Positions 1-11,274 of a stretch of 64,000 nt of DNA are shown here, in pieces (position 1 is the stretch's first letter; each line of letters begins with the position of its first letter). The notes under the pieces are model-generated. The model was not told where the DNA came from, made no database searches, and was given only the letters and a program-made list of their open reading frames with translations. The stretch comes from Silurus meridionalis (Eukaryota > Chordata > Actinopteri > Siluriformes > Siluridae). The position numbers and the translations under genes were made by a program. The stretch is taken from positions 14,452,490 to 14,516,489 of the forward strand of contig NC_060892.1 in the NCBI RefSeq assembly GCF_014805685.1, in the 5' to 3' direction.

Positions 1-182
1 ATAAAGATGTATTAATGTTAAGTAGTATTAAACTTAATATGAAACAACTCCATTTTCATATATTCCCTTATGATTTATAATGTGTTTAAAGTTATTCTAA
101 TGCCTTGGTCTAATTTAACACATGAAGCAACAAATAATGCAGAATGCTTTTCTATAACAGTACTGTTTTTAACCTTTATTAG

Positions 183-656
183 AATCTGCTTGAGGGTGTA
201 CAGAAAATCGCAAACTTCTTCAACTTCCCTCTGACAGAAGAACAGGTCAAGGGGATTGCTGGAGAGAGCACTTTCAGTGCCATGCAGCTTAGCTCGAAAA
301 CCTCTCTTGGAAAGTACACCAATGTCTTTTTACGGAAAGGTAATTAAGCTAAGCATGAATCTTGGCCTTGTAAATGGATTTTCCTATAGGGTCTTGCTTC
401 TTTCTGCTCATTTACTGACATTCACAAAACATCCTAATAGAGAAACTGGCACATTGTATGTGTAGTATCAGAAAACTGGGTATCCAATTATTTGATTTAC
501 CTTTGCTACATCTGCTTTTCTGTAACAGGTGAGGTGGGAGACTGGAGGAACCATTTCACAGAGTCTCAGAGTAAACAAATGGATGAAGAGTTCAAGAAGA
601 AACTTTCAGGAACCAAACTGGGAGCCAAGCTTAAATATGATCAGTACTGTCAGTAA
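183..656 (+). CDS. sult6b1: Cytosolic sulfotransferase SULT6B1-like, 3' end only (copy A)
   Basis: Only the last two exons are inside the window: 183-339 and 529-656 (stop TAA 654-656). Earlier exons lie before base 1. Exon 183-339 opens with NLLEGVQKIANFFNFPLTEE and ends in phase 1 at LRK|G. The last exon reads GEVGDWRNHFTESQ and ends in YDQYCQ. The RKGxxGDW stretch is the conserved C-terminal PAPS-binding motif of cytosolic sulfotransferases, which move sulfate from PAPS to small hydroxyl or amine acceptors. Exon lengths (157 and 128 coding bases) and phases equal those of copies B and C downstream. The intron before exon 183 is also clearly related to the matching intron of copy B, so A and B look like a recent duplication. 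Splice sites are TTAG/GTAATT and AACAG. Family assignment is firm; substrate is unknown. Confidence 0.85.
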
Positions 657-2339
657 TCTAACGTCTGTGGGAAAATGACATGTTTTTTCCTCAACAGTTA
701 TTTTAAGGCATAAGAAATTGCACATTGCACTTTGCCAATGACACTGTTTACAGTATACTACAATATATTAATTACAAACTCGGACATACTGTGATAGCCA
801 TATTAATTACAATTCAGCACCAGGGACACAAATCTTTTGATTACATTCACCAAAATTATTTGTTAAATGATTTGTACATTGCCATTACACGATAGTTTTG
901 AGAGAGTGGTCACTGATAAGAATACAAATATAATTTACAAAAAACAAATAAATAGTTTTTCAAAGCAACAAAAAAACCTCTTATTTTTATACATTCATAT
1001 ACAGCTTATTATACTTTAAACACCACAACAACAGTAGCAAGGATAAGGGTTGTCTAGTTTTCGCTTTGTCATGCTCTCTTTTCAAATTCACTGTTCCTCC
1101 CTCTTCTTTGTTGGAAGGGTGGAGACTTAATTAACCATGCATATATCAGCTGAGCTGGCATCAGTGAGTCAGCAGATTTTCATTTATTTATTCAGTTCAT
1201 TTACAAAAAACTGTTACAAGTTTGTGTGTTTTTATTTTATTTTACAAATGTACTGAGAAAATAGGGCCGCTTAATAACTATTTTTACCTAAGCCAACATC
1301 AAATATATTATAATTGCCTGCATTTTGTCATATGCTGAATTTCAAATAGAAAAATATTTTTTTTTTCCTTTGCATGACTCAAATTTTAGTCTACATCATG
1401 TTTTTTGTATAAAGACATCATCAAACATTATATATTCATATTATTTGTATTATTCATTTGTGCATTGAAAACTTCTCCAAAGTTCTACTGTACGTTTGTC
1501 CCTTTTCCTCTCGTTGAACCAGTAAAACTTGCATTCAAACCAAAATAACTAGTTTGTTCAAAACTTCTTCACTTCATTTAAAATGGTAACACTCGTATTC
1601 AGACAAAGTATTGTTGTTTTAATAACTCCCATCAATGACATGCTTATTTACAGCCGCCAAAAGTAACACATGTATCCTGATTTTTACTGTTGCTTTTCTC
1701 AACCAACATGGCTGATGGCGGCAGACATAGCATATCTCAGGCATTTAAGTCTACATTTTATACACAATAACTCAAATCAAATAAGACCAACAAATATATC
1801 AGTTATTTAAAAAGATCTCATCTAAATAATAACAAAATTAGTTAAAATATATAAGACATGGTTTACTTTTACTGCACACACAAATGTATGGATGTGTAAG
1901 TTATTTTCCTCTCACCCTGACTTCTGCATACAGAGGCTCTGAGCACACATAACAGATTACAGAACGCTCTGGCATATTTTTCCATGTTTTTTTAGTTGTC
2001 TTTACATCGCATTGGGCGTTATGTTTTGATTCATTTCTTGGTTCATGTCTTGGCTTAGTAATGTGTCATGATTACTCCACCTGTTTTCAGATTGCTTTTT
2101 GATTCAACTTTGCATGTGTTTCTTTGTTCAGCTTTTGCATAATCAGTACTTTAATTAATGATTTACAAAGAAATCAGAATCCCCTGCATGGAAATGAAGG
2201 GGCTGCTGCTAAAATGGAAAAGCACAAAATTGGAATCTTTTAAATGTACAATTTATTTAAGACACAATGTATAAGATGGAAATCCGCTTCAAGCTCCTTT
2301 ATTTGTCGTTATTTAAACCACTATATTTATTTTTGTTGA
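657..2339. other. 3' flank of sult copy A; no gene seen
   Basis: AT-rich sequence with no convincing exon or splice pair. The first few hundred bases are probably 3' UTR of copy A; the start of this stretch resembles the bases after the stop codon of copy B. No clear polyadenylation signal could be chosen among several A-rich hexamers near 940-960. Confidence 0.5.
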
Positions 2340-2545
2340 TGCTTACCCCAATCCAAAATAACTGAATCCAACAGAACATCTCTGGAATGTGGTAGAACAG
2401 GAGATTTGCAGCATATTAGCAGATGTGGAAAATCTGCAGGAATTGTGAAAAGCAATCATGTCAACAGGGACCACAATCTCAAAAAATTGTCCAACAGCTT
2501 GTTGACGTAATGACATGAAGAATTGAGTTTGTTGAGAGCAAAGCA
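2340..2545 (+). mobile_element. Tc1/mariner-like transposase 3'-end fragment
   Basis: On the plus strand this reads as a degraded end of a Tc1-like transposase. The words NPTEHLWNVVEQEI and later STGTTISKNCPTAC match the usual tail in which SPDLNPIEHLW is followed by a helix-rich C terminus. A stop interrupts the frame after LQEL. No terminal inverted repeats remain, so this is a dead fragment between sult copies A and B. Confidence 0.7.
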
Positions 2546-2814
2546 AGGCCTTTACTCTGTATCAGTATAGCATATGCTAATTACTTGGTGAGAGTATAAT
2601 GAATATTATGACTGTATAATGCTATACAAATGTTAATAATAATAATTAAAAAAAACTATTATTCTTATTATACATTCAAGAATAAGATTAGAGTTTTTAC
2701 CCCAATAATGCATACTGCATTGCTGTATCCATGTAATCAGCATTCTTGATCTGTGAATAAATAACTAAACAACCTGTGACACCTAGACCCAGACAACCCT
2801 TTCTCACGCGAGCC

Positions 2815-2895
2815 TTTCCTTCACACGCACACGCCGCACATGCGCACACACACGCACACGCGCACACACACGCACAACACACGCACACAAACACT
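2815..2895 (+). promoter_or_regulatory. CA/CACACG-rich 5' flank of sult copy B
   Basis: An imperfect (CACACG)/(CA) tract lies about 70-140 bases before the ATG at 2961. The sequence just before it, with the words TTTCTCACGC and CCTTTCCT, recurs with small changes near 11,118-11,142 before copy C. So the proximal flank was duplicated with the gene and probably carries the promoter and 5' UTR. No TATA box is evident. Confidence 0.4.
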
Positions 2896-2960
2896 TCCTT
2901 TCACACCACTCTCCGGCCAGCAGTAGAAGAGGCACAGTGTCTGAAGCAGCAGGGACAAAA

Positions 2961-3993
2961 ATGTCTATGCAGACTTTTGAAACAAGGATAAAGTCCAACA
3001 TGGAGATGGGCATGAATATGAAGGATGAGGAGAAACTGTACAAGCGAAATGGCATCCTGTATTCCACGATTATGAGCCCACCAGAGAACCTGGATGCCTT
3101 GAAAAACCTGGAGGCCAGGGAAGATGATGTCATGCTGGTGGCATATCCCAAATGTGGTGCGTAAAATCTTATTGTGGATTAAATAATTTCCTTTTCTTCT
3201 CAGGAATTTTTGCAACGCTTTGAAAGCAGAGCAAGTCTGTCATTCAGTTCTGGAATGTAAGGGAAAGAGGTGAGGTTCGGTTTACACATTCCAGATCTGT
3301 AGTTTAGAGTCCAGTGTGCAATACTAAACTATGCATTGCAGTTAAGTGAATATTTCCCAAATATGTTGCGTAACAATTACAGTGGCATGAGATAGTGTGT
3401 GTGCGCACTGCGCCAAAACTGCTTAATTAATGTTTACTTTTCAAGTACAACAAATGAAACTGACAGACTTAACACAGCCGCAAACAGAGTACTTTCTAAG
3501 CTCTGATTTTATTCCAGGTTGTAACTGGATGGTGGGGGTGTTGAGGAAAATCATGAGTACATGTGGATACACTCTCCCTGAAGGGCCCCCGCTGATCGAG
3601 TTCCACTCTCCAGAAGTACAAAAGGTCTGTTTGGTTACAAAAGCCTCAAAGCTTTCTGAGATTAAGTGCACAAAACATGCCATATATACTAAAAGCTTTT
3701 GTTTTTTTGTTGTCCTTAATTAGTGTTCCTCTATAGGTTATTATTAGTATAAAATTTTGAAAACTGGAAATACAACAATTTGTGGTCCCAAATAGATAGT
3801 AGACTAGTCAACCGCATGTAAACTAGCTTGAATGTGCTTCTAGCTTTTTTTCACCAGTAGCCAAACATGTCTACAGAACAACAAAAATGGCATGTATCAC
3901 TAAGTAAGTACAGTCAGACCCCGACCTACAACCTTTCGAAACTACGACAGTCACTTCAGACAAAAAAACAAAACCAAAAAAAAAAAAAAAAAT

Positions 3994-4068
<75 letters not shown>

Positions 4069-4407
4069 TTTTACTTTATTTGTACTATGTAAAAAAAATG
4101 TACATGTGTTTACAGTGCCTCTTTATGTGTCTTTAAGGTTTTCCGGTCCCTATCTACGTCGTAAATTGAGGTCTACATGTAGTAGCAGAATTAGCTAGTA
4201 GCTTCCGTGGTTACCATTTTCTACTTCAAGCTGTTGTAATCTGCATAAAATAAAAAGTTACTTTTTATTTGCTTGTGCTCGGCAGTTTAGAATCACAGTT
4301 AAAATCAGTGGTGGACAGTAACACAGTGAATGTGATTTGTTATTGTACTTAAGTAGCTTTTTTACGTCTCTGTACTTTACTAAAGTATTTCCATTTGGGG
4401 AGACTTT

Positions 4408-4472
<65 letters not shown>

Positions 4473-7400
4473 GTATATATGTCACAAACTTTATCTATGG
4501 ATTCGTGTTCATGGACACAAAGTTCGCGTCATTTAGCACGACTGCCTCCATCTGGCTCTGTCTCCATAGCAACGGAGGCAGAGAATCATGGTTAATGCTG
4601 ACAAAAATGCCAAAGGTAATCTTTTTCCTGCATTTTAATCAGAGAATAAGGCAGAAACTATACAGTTAGGGTTAGGGTAATAGTGAGGGTTTGGATTATA
4701 CTTTAATAAACATTTGTGTCTCTAATTAATGCATTCTCCTTAAATAACCGGGAGAATATATTAACTGTATTTTGACTGGAAGGAACCACTGACGATGGTT
4801 TATAATAGCGAGAAGCTTACAGAGTATAAAGCAATAAAACCAATAATAGAATTTTCTGCTTAAATGTTGATTAATAGTGCTTGAAGATCAAAAAATCTAT
4901 AAGAAACGAAAAAAAAAAAAAAAACAGCGTCAGTGGGATCCAGTGGCAGAAAGAAAACTTTGGCACCAAAAATACTTCTTATTGAAATACAATACACAGA
5001 TAGTCGTCCTTTGTGACATGAAAAAAGAGGGAAATTTGTGTTTATGAACACGGATCTATAGATTACATTACACACAGTTCAGTGTCAGTTCAACAGCAAG
5101 CTGAACATTTTAAGAGTAATAAATGATGGAAGAAACTTCTGACTCTAACTTGCCACAATACACATGGCCTTATTTGCGTGATTTTTAGAAGTAGTTGAAA
5201 AGAAAGTTTTGGGCTCATGATAATTATAATAGATATCAAACAGTGTTCGGCTAATTAATATCATTCTATCAATAGTTGATTAAGTCTTGTTACATAAATG
5301 ATATTAGGATCAATATAGCCATAATAAACCATAGTACTTTGGATAATTATGTACCTTCGAAAACAAATATGTTTGTACTTTTATTCTAGTTAATGGGAGC
5401 ACTTTTAGTTTTACTGGAAAAATATTCCACCACGTGCATCTCTACTTTAACTAAAGTGCGTGGTTTTGTGTACTTTGTCCACCACTGGCTAAATACATTT
5501 AAATACACAAGTTGACACGAAACAATCCAAAAACTTCTGATAGTTTCTGCTGCATGAGAAAAAGCAAAACAAATTGGTTTATGTGATACTTTTATGGTTA
5601 GTTTGTTTGTGAGTATGTGTGTGTTTCCCAATTTACATTTAGAACTCTTAAATGTTATGGATTTTAATTTTGGAAACATAATGTAAGCATTGTGAGCGAA
5701 ATTAATTGTGCAGTTATTATTCAGTTTTACAGGCTGTTTGGATATTTCAGTACTGTTTAAAAAACAAAATTATAATACAAAACTATGTGTACAAACAATT
5801 GATTTGAGGATCCTGAAAATTTGAGGATCCTGATATTTTACAATATTTGGAGTTTGTGAACTTTTAGGTGCTGACTTTGACTGCTTTTGACCCCTTATCT
5901 GCCCCATAATCCTTGATTGTTTAAGCTTGACTTCATTTTGCAGGCTTCGTATGACCAAAAAAAAAAAAGTGCACTGTATTTATTAATGGATTACATGTTA
6001 ACAGTGTGCAGGTGCCCTATAGATAATTATCAGGAGTCTCAGCGCATTTGCCAACCGGTGACTTTACAATTTTTTTTTATTGTTTATCTTTATAGATCGA
6101 AGCTGAGATGCCTTCAAGGCGTTTTTTTGCGACTCATTTGCACCCTGATGACATCCCTGTTTCATTTAAAACCAATAAAACAAAGGTCAGTGTGAGAGCA
6201 GTTGTGGAGGAGTTGACAAATTACATGACTTCACTGTGTCCATGTTAAGTTACAACTAATAGCCAATCCTTAGCTCTCAAATGATTATTTGTATTTGTAT
6301 TTTGTATATTTTCTTCACGTTTATTTTCAAAATCTCAAAAATTTCAGTTTTTCTTTTTTAGATGTTGGTTGTGTTTCGAAACCCCAAAGACACTGTCGTC
6401 TCTTATTACCATTTCATGAACAACAACCCAGTGTTGCCTAATGCCACATCCTGGGATAAATTCTTCTCCGACTTTATGTCTGGTGAAGGTGAGCTGAACA
6501 CTATTGGATTCAAACATTATTATAATTACATTTTCAAACTCTATGTATAGATGTCTCAAAGTGACCTGATTTTCTAAACACAGTGGGCTGGGGTTCTTAT
6601 TTTGACCATGCCCTGGTGTGGGAGAAGCACATAGATGACCCTAATGTGTTAATTGTGACCTACGAGGAATTGAAAGAGGTATAAAAAACATATTATAAAT
6701 ACATATATAATGTATATGGTTACAAACTGGATATAATTTTTTAAATGAGTTTTGACACCTGTACCAACAAATAATACAGAATGCATGTCTACATCAGTAC
6801 TGTTTTTAACCTTTATTAGAATCTGCTTGAGGGTGTACAGAAAATCGCAGACTTCTTCAGCCTCCCTCTGACAGAGGAACAGGTCAAAAGGATTGCTGGA
6901 GAGAGCACTTTCAGTGCCATGCAGCTTAGCTCTAAAACCTCTCATGGAAAGTTTGGCAACGTCTTTTTCCGAAAAGGTAATTAAGCTGAGCATGAATCTT
7001 GGTTATGTGGATGGGCTTCTTTGTTTTTCTGCCAATTTAGTAACACCCACAAAACATCCTAACAGAGAAGACTGTGCATTGTAAGTATATATAGTGCTAA
7101 AACTATATATTACCATCATTAACATGCAACAGAAGTACATGTTTTAGAGAAAGCAAGGTGTCCCTCCTTAAAAGTTTAACAATATACCTAGCAATAAACA
7201 AGTCACCTGACCTGCATTTCACTTGGCAAAGGCAAAATGCACTAACAACAGAGCATCAGCACAAAAGAAATGCAAACGAGATAAAAGATAAAATATTTTT
7301 TATTAGCATTGCTTTATTTTTGTTTGTCCAATTAAAAGCTTTTCTGAGCTGCTCCTATGCTACAGTTATGTCTCTGTAATATGATCCATTGCAGAGTATA

Positions 7401-7632
7401 TTTAAATAAAGTGGTACAAATCTAACTGTATCTTAGTATATTACCAATGCAGCATTAGCTAAAGACCAAGCATCCAAACATTTGTATATATTTTTTGTAA
7501 ACAGGTGAGGTAGGAGACTGGAAGAACCACTTTACAGAGGCTCAAAGTAAACAAATGGATGAAGAGTTCAAGAAGAAACTTTCAGGAACCAAACTGGGAG
7601 CCAAGCTTAAATATGAGCAGTACTGTCAGTAA
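2961..7632 (+). CDS. sult6b1: Cytosolic sulfotransferase SULT6B1-like (copy B), seven exons
   Basis: Coding exons: 2961-3156, 3518-3624, 6096-6185, 6362-6488, 6584-6678, 6820-6976 and 7505-7632; 900 bases, 299 residues plus stop, normal for a SULT. All introns obey GT-AG and phases join cleanly. Start is the ATG of MSMQTFETR. Exon 1 ends in the 5'-phosphosulfate loop YPKCGCNW. Exon 3 carries the likely catalytic His in ATHLHPDD. Exon 4 has the 3'-phosphate motif FRNPKDTVVSYYHF. Exons 6-7 form RKGEVGDWKNHF. The protein ends in KYEQYCQ, typical of SULT6B1. The enzyme is expected in the cytosol, sulfating small molecules with PAPS; the acceptor cannot be read from sequence. The usual loop Ser (YPKSG) is Cys here. 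Intron 2 (3625-6095) has swollen with repeats. Confidence 0.92.
3911..4179. mobile_element. Small TIR element (MITE-like) in intron 2 of sult copy B
   Basis: The left end CAGTCAGACCCCGACCTAC and the right end, read in reverse as CATGTAGACCTCAATTTAC, are imperfect inverted repeats. Both are flanked by TA (3909-3910 and 4180-4181), the target duplication of Tc1/mariner/pogo elements. The interior is poly-A followed by an expanded (AT)n at about 3998-4060. Non-coding. Confidence 0.5.
4306..5487. mobile_element. hAT-like non-autonomous element in intron 2 of sult copy B
   Basis: It begins CAGTGGTGGACA and ends with the inverted form TGTCCACCACTG, followed inward by runs of the 'GTACTT...AAGTA' type seen in many fish hAT-like repeats. 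A possible 8-base target duplication (GTTAAAAT / GCTAAATA) is imperfect. A (TA)n tract at 4412-4470 lies inside. A segment at about 5085-5160 recurs inverted at about 46,075-46,145. No transposase is left. Confidence 0.5.
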
Positions 7633-8394
7633 TCCGAAATATAAAACACTGTGAAAAACATACTTTTTTTCCTCAGCAGTCATTTTTTAGGCATAAAAAA
7701 TGAATACACTGCACTTTGACCTCATATACAGTATACAATATTAGTATGTGGTAGCTGACTAACATGTAGCTCTGGAAATTACAGTTAACCACTAGGGACC
7801 TTTTGTGTACATTTACCAAAATGATTTGTACAAATTTGTACACTGATTTGATCAGTGAATCTTTTTGTAGGTTGTCAGTGGTCACGAAGGAGAATACAAT
7901 TGTGAAAGTAAGAACATGGCAGCAAAATACAACAATTTGTATAAACAAACTAATTCTTTAATGAGATAATAATGTTTTATTAATCTTTGTATTTAAGCCT
8001 ACACTGTATGTGTTTCTTTGTTCAACACTCTATGTTTCAATAACAGTCTATACAAAGTTTTTGTCTATTAACTGTCCTTTTTGATATGATGTCATTCTGT
8101 TGTTTTTTTATCTGCCTCTTGTCTGCCTTAGTTCAGGTTTTTTATCTTTCTCGCCAGACCCTTACTTGAAGCTCAGCATTGTCTTGGATTATGTCTCTAT
8201 TTTGTTTGCTATTTTTAATAAACCATTGAATAAATGCAATTGCATCTGCACCTGCAATGTGACGGAATACTTTTTTATTACCAATACTGAAAACCACTTA
8301 AACTACTAATTTCTATAAATCTTTAAACCAAAGTATATCGAAGGTTTAGACATAATTATTGGCAATGTAAATAGTTTATGTACAGTAGATATAA
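7633..8394. other. 3' flank of sult copy B; no further gene
   Basis: Probable 3' UTR and spacer. The first 100 bases resemble the 3' flank of copy A. From about 7980 the sequence is low-complexity and AT-rich, with AATAAA-like hexamers near 8216 and 8228 that could serve polyadenylation. No splice-compatible exon was seen. Confidence 0.4.
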
Positions 8395-9540
8395 AAGGTC
8401 TACAGACCCTTATGTATATTGTTTTTAAAATATAAAGACTGGAATAAAAACATCATAAATATGCGACTTTGTTATATCCTATGTGATCTGCCAACAAACA
8501 GAAATCCAAAGAATTAAATATTTAATTATTAGGAATTTTGATTGCGTAGCTGAATGCATTTATCTGCACACCCTTCTAAGGTAATACTTTGTGGAAGCAC
8601 CTTTTTGTTTTTTTACAGCATCAAGTCTTTATTAAATTCAAACATCTAGACTTTGGAATTTTATCCCACTCTTCTTTGCAAAAAGTTTCTTGCAAAGGGG
8701 TTTTATATGAATGGCAATTTTTAGGTTATTTGGTTAACTCCAACTGACTGTATTAGACTGTAGAAAGGACATTCCTCATAATCACAATGTGCTTATGATA
8801 TTTCTCACTCTGGTTTTTGTATTGTGGTTTTTATGATTTTAATCACACTCTTGGTTCCACCCAAATGAGGATGGGTTCCACTTTGAGTCTGATTTCTCTC
8901 AAGGTTTCTTCCTCTTACCAAAGGGAGTATTTCCTTGCCACAGTCATCCCATGCCGCTGATTGGGGACAAATACACATAGTTCACTTATTATATTTTTTG
9001 TTTCATAGTTCATACATTTTGTTAAGCTGCTTTGAGACGGTGTTCAATGTGTAAAACGCTATAGAAATACATTTGAATTGTCTTGGAAAAAAATTATTCC
9101 ATAGGTTTTCGATGGGATTGAGGTCTGGGCTCTGGCTGGGCCATTCCACAACTTTGGTTATCCTTTTCTAAAGCCATTGCTTTGTTAATTTTGTTGTGTG
9201 CTTTGAGTCATTGTCATGTTGAAATTTGAAATTCCTCTTCATTTTCAGCTTTTTGACAGAGGACTTATCTAGGTATTTGGAGCGATTCATTTTCCCTTCT
9301 ATCTTTACAAGTGCCACTTGCCCAGCTAAAGAGAAGCAGCCCCAAAGCATAATGCTACCCCCACCATGATTCACTGTCTATATGGTTTTCTTTGGATGAT
9401 GATCTGTATTGGCTTTGCACCAAACATACGTTTTAGAATTATGGCCAAAAGGTTTAATCTGTGTCAAGCCATAACACATTTTCCCACATTATTTTATAAT
9501 TCAGATGGGCTTGCTGATTCTTCTTTGTAAGAAACATCTT
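8395..9540 (-). mobile_element. Degenerate Tc1-like transposon with nested repeat
   Basis: On the minus strand the segment 9168-9374 still reads NHGGGSIMLWGCF and later FQHDNDSKHTT, both hallmark transposase words of Tc1 elements (the second carries a catalytic Asp). Flanking non-coding parts such as 'GGAAGCACCTTTTTG' near 8595 also belong to the element. The reading frame is broken around 9120-9160, where the SPDLNP region should be. A second repeat is inserted at about 8746-9082. Confidence 0.75.
8746..9082. repeat. Fish interspersed repeat nested in the Tc1 remnant
   Basis: The words TCTCAAGGTTTCTTCCTCTT, TTTCCTTGCCACAGTC and GCTGCTTTGAGAC, followed by a CGCTATAGAAATA-type tail, are a very common dispersed repeat in teleost genomes. 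It sits inside the Tc1 copy and divides its sequence, so it inserted later. Class not resolved here. Confidence 0.55.
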
Positions 9541-9868
9541 GCCACCATACACCACAGCCCAGACTACAGGAGATAGTGTTGTTAATGGGTATTGGATTGG
9601 TTTAGTTATTAGAATTTTGCAAGTCTATGCAAGTTTATACATTTTATTTATAAATAAATGTAATTTTTTTTTGGATAAAAATACTTTAAAAGTTGTCAAT
9701 AAAAGAAAAGCTCAGATTAATATACCTGAAAAGCACTCTAGTAAGTAAAGAAAATACAGAATTAGTTCAAATAAATCTATACAAATGTGGATATCAGAAT
9801 TACCAAGATGAGAATGTGCATGAATGAGAAAGATTGCTTGTCATGCATGCTATTACTTTTTTTGTGTA

Positions 9869-9899
9869 TGCGTGCGTGTGTGTGTGCGTGCGTGCGTGC

Positions 9900-9937
<38 letters not shown>
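9869..9937. repeat. (TG)n / (TGCG)n microsatellite
   Basis: About 70 bases of TG repeats interrupted by TGCG units at the left end. Intergenic between sult copies B and C. Confidence 0.9.
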
Positions 9938-9939
<2 letters not shown>

Positions 9940-10407
9940 TATCTCTGGAATGTGGATAAACCTGCATGATTTGCCAAAGGAGAGGAGTTAAACTTTCATA
10001 AACTCTGGCACATAATCAATCCTGATCATTTTGTAATCCCAAACCGCTCTGCTTTACCTTCATCACTGCTTCAACTTTATGTGCATTATTAGACAAAATT
10101 GTAATGTGATATTGCTATGCACATACACTTAAAGCCACACCTACATTGACACAAATGTCATGACACATTGTAAGATTAGATTTAGAGCAACATTTAAATT
10201 ATGTTAAATTCAAGACATAATCAGTGTCATGCATTTATCACATGCACTATATTGACATTTTCAATTAGTTATTTCCAGAAATAACAGTAATAGTTATTAG
10301 TTCAGTAAAATAATAATTCAATACTGATTTTTATTCTCTCTAGCCACTGTTTGAGAAGGTATGTTCACTCAATTATAAAAAAAGTCTAAGGGCAGTTGCT
10401 GAACTTA

Positions 10408-10409
<2 letters not shown>

Positions 10410-10440
<31 letters not shown>
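10410..10440. repeat. (AAT)n microsatellite
   Basis: About ten TAA units in AT-rich spacer between sult copies B and C. Confidence 0.9.
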
Positions 10441-10442
<2 letters not shown>

Positions 10443-10890
10443 CTGTCCTTATAAAGTTTAGTATTTACATTTCCAACACTAAAGCAAATCAAGGAAAATT
10501 AGTGGTAACTTTTTTAGTGGTAACAATTTTCTGAAGGGCTTGTTGTGTTTGAATGCCACACATCCTCAATGATAATATTTGTAGCATTACCACAAAATTT
10601 CCTTCTTGAAAAAAAGTAGTTTCTTCTTCGAAAGGACGGATTTTGCAGAGTAAGAGCTTAATTTACCAATAACAATTTATTTAAACATTATTATGGACTT
10701 CCACTTGACCTTAGTGGAGTTAACATTTTTTCACTTCTTACTACAAGGAATTGTGACACATGAGAATTTCTTCAGTGTAATTGGATCAAAGTTTGTGCCT
10801 AATAATACATGAATCTTATATGACACGTTTAACACACAGTAACACAGTAACAAATGCTGCACTTGAAATACTAAAGCACTATAAATCTGC

Positions 10891-11015
<125 letters not shown>

Positions 11016-11139
11016 TTGGACCCCTTATACATCTCTTAATATACTAAACTAAAATGTGTAATCATGAGAAAAGATCAAAGATCTTTGAATGGGTAACAAC
11101 CTGAAACGCCCAAACAAGTCTTTCTCACGCAAGCCCTTC

Positions 11140-11215
11140 CTACACACACACATGCACGCATTCAAGCACGCACACATGCGCACACCCCCAACACAGACAT
11201 ATACTCACACACATA
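11140..11215 (+). promoter_or_regulatory. CA-rich 5' flank of sult copy C
   Basis: Imperfect CACACA/CACGCA tract about 60-135 bases before the ATG at 11275. It is preceded by a block related to that upstream of copy B. It probably holds the proximal promoter and 5' UTR. No TATA box stands out. Confidence 0.4.
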
Positions 11216-11274
11216 CTTCCTCTTAAGCCACTTTACAGCCAGCAGTAAAAGAAGAAAACAGTGCCTTTATAAAC

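Noticed and set aside
2937..2960. Earlier start of sult copy B at 2937 (reading GTG as start)
   Set aside because: The codon is GTG, not ATG. The first ATG at 2961 fits the family N terminus and copy C.
9869..9937. Repeat arrays considered as CRISPR-like
   Set aside because: All arrays in the window are simple microsatellites of a eukaryotic genome, without repeat-spacer structure.
9777..9977. His-rich open frame
   Set aside because: Translation of a TG/CA microsatellite.
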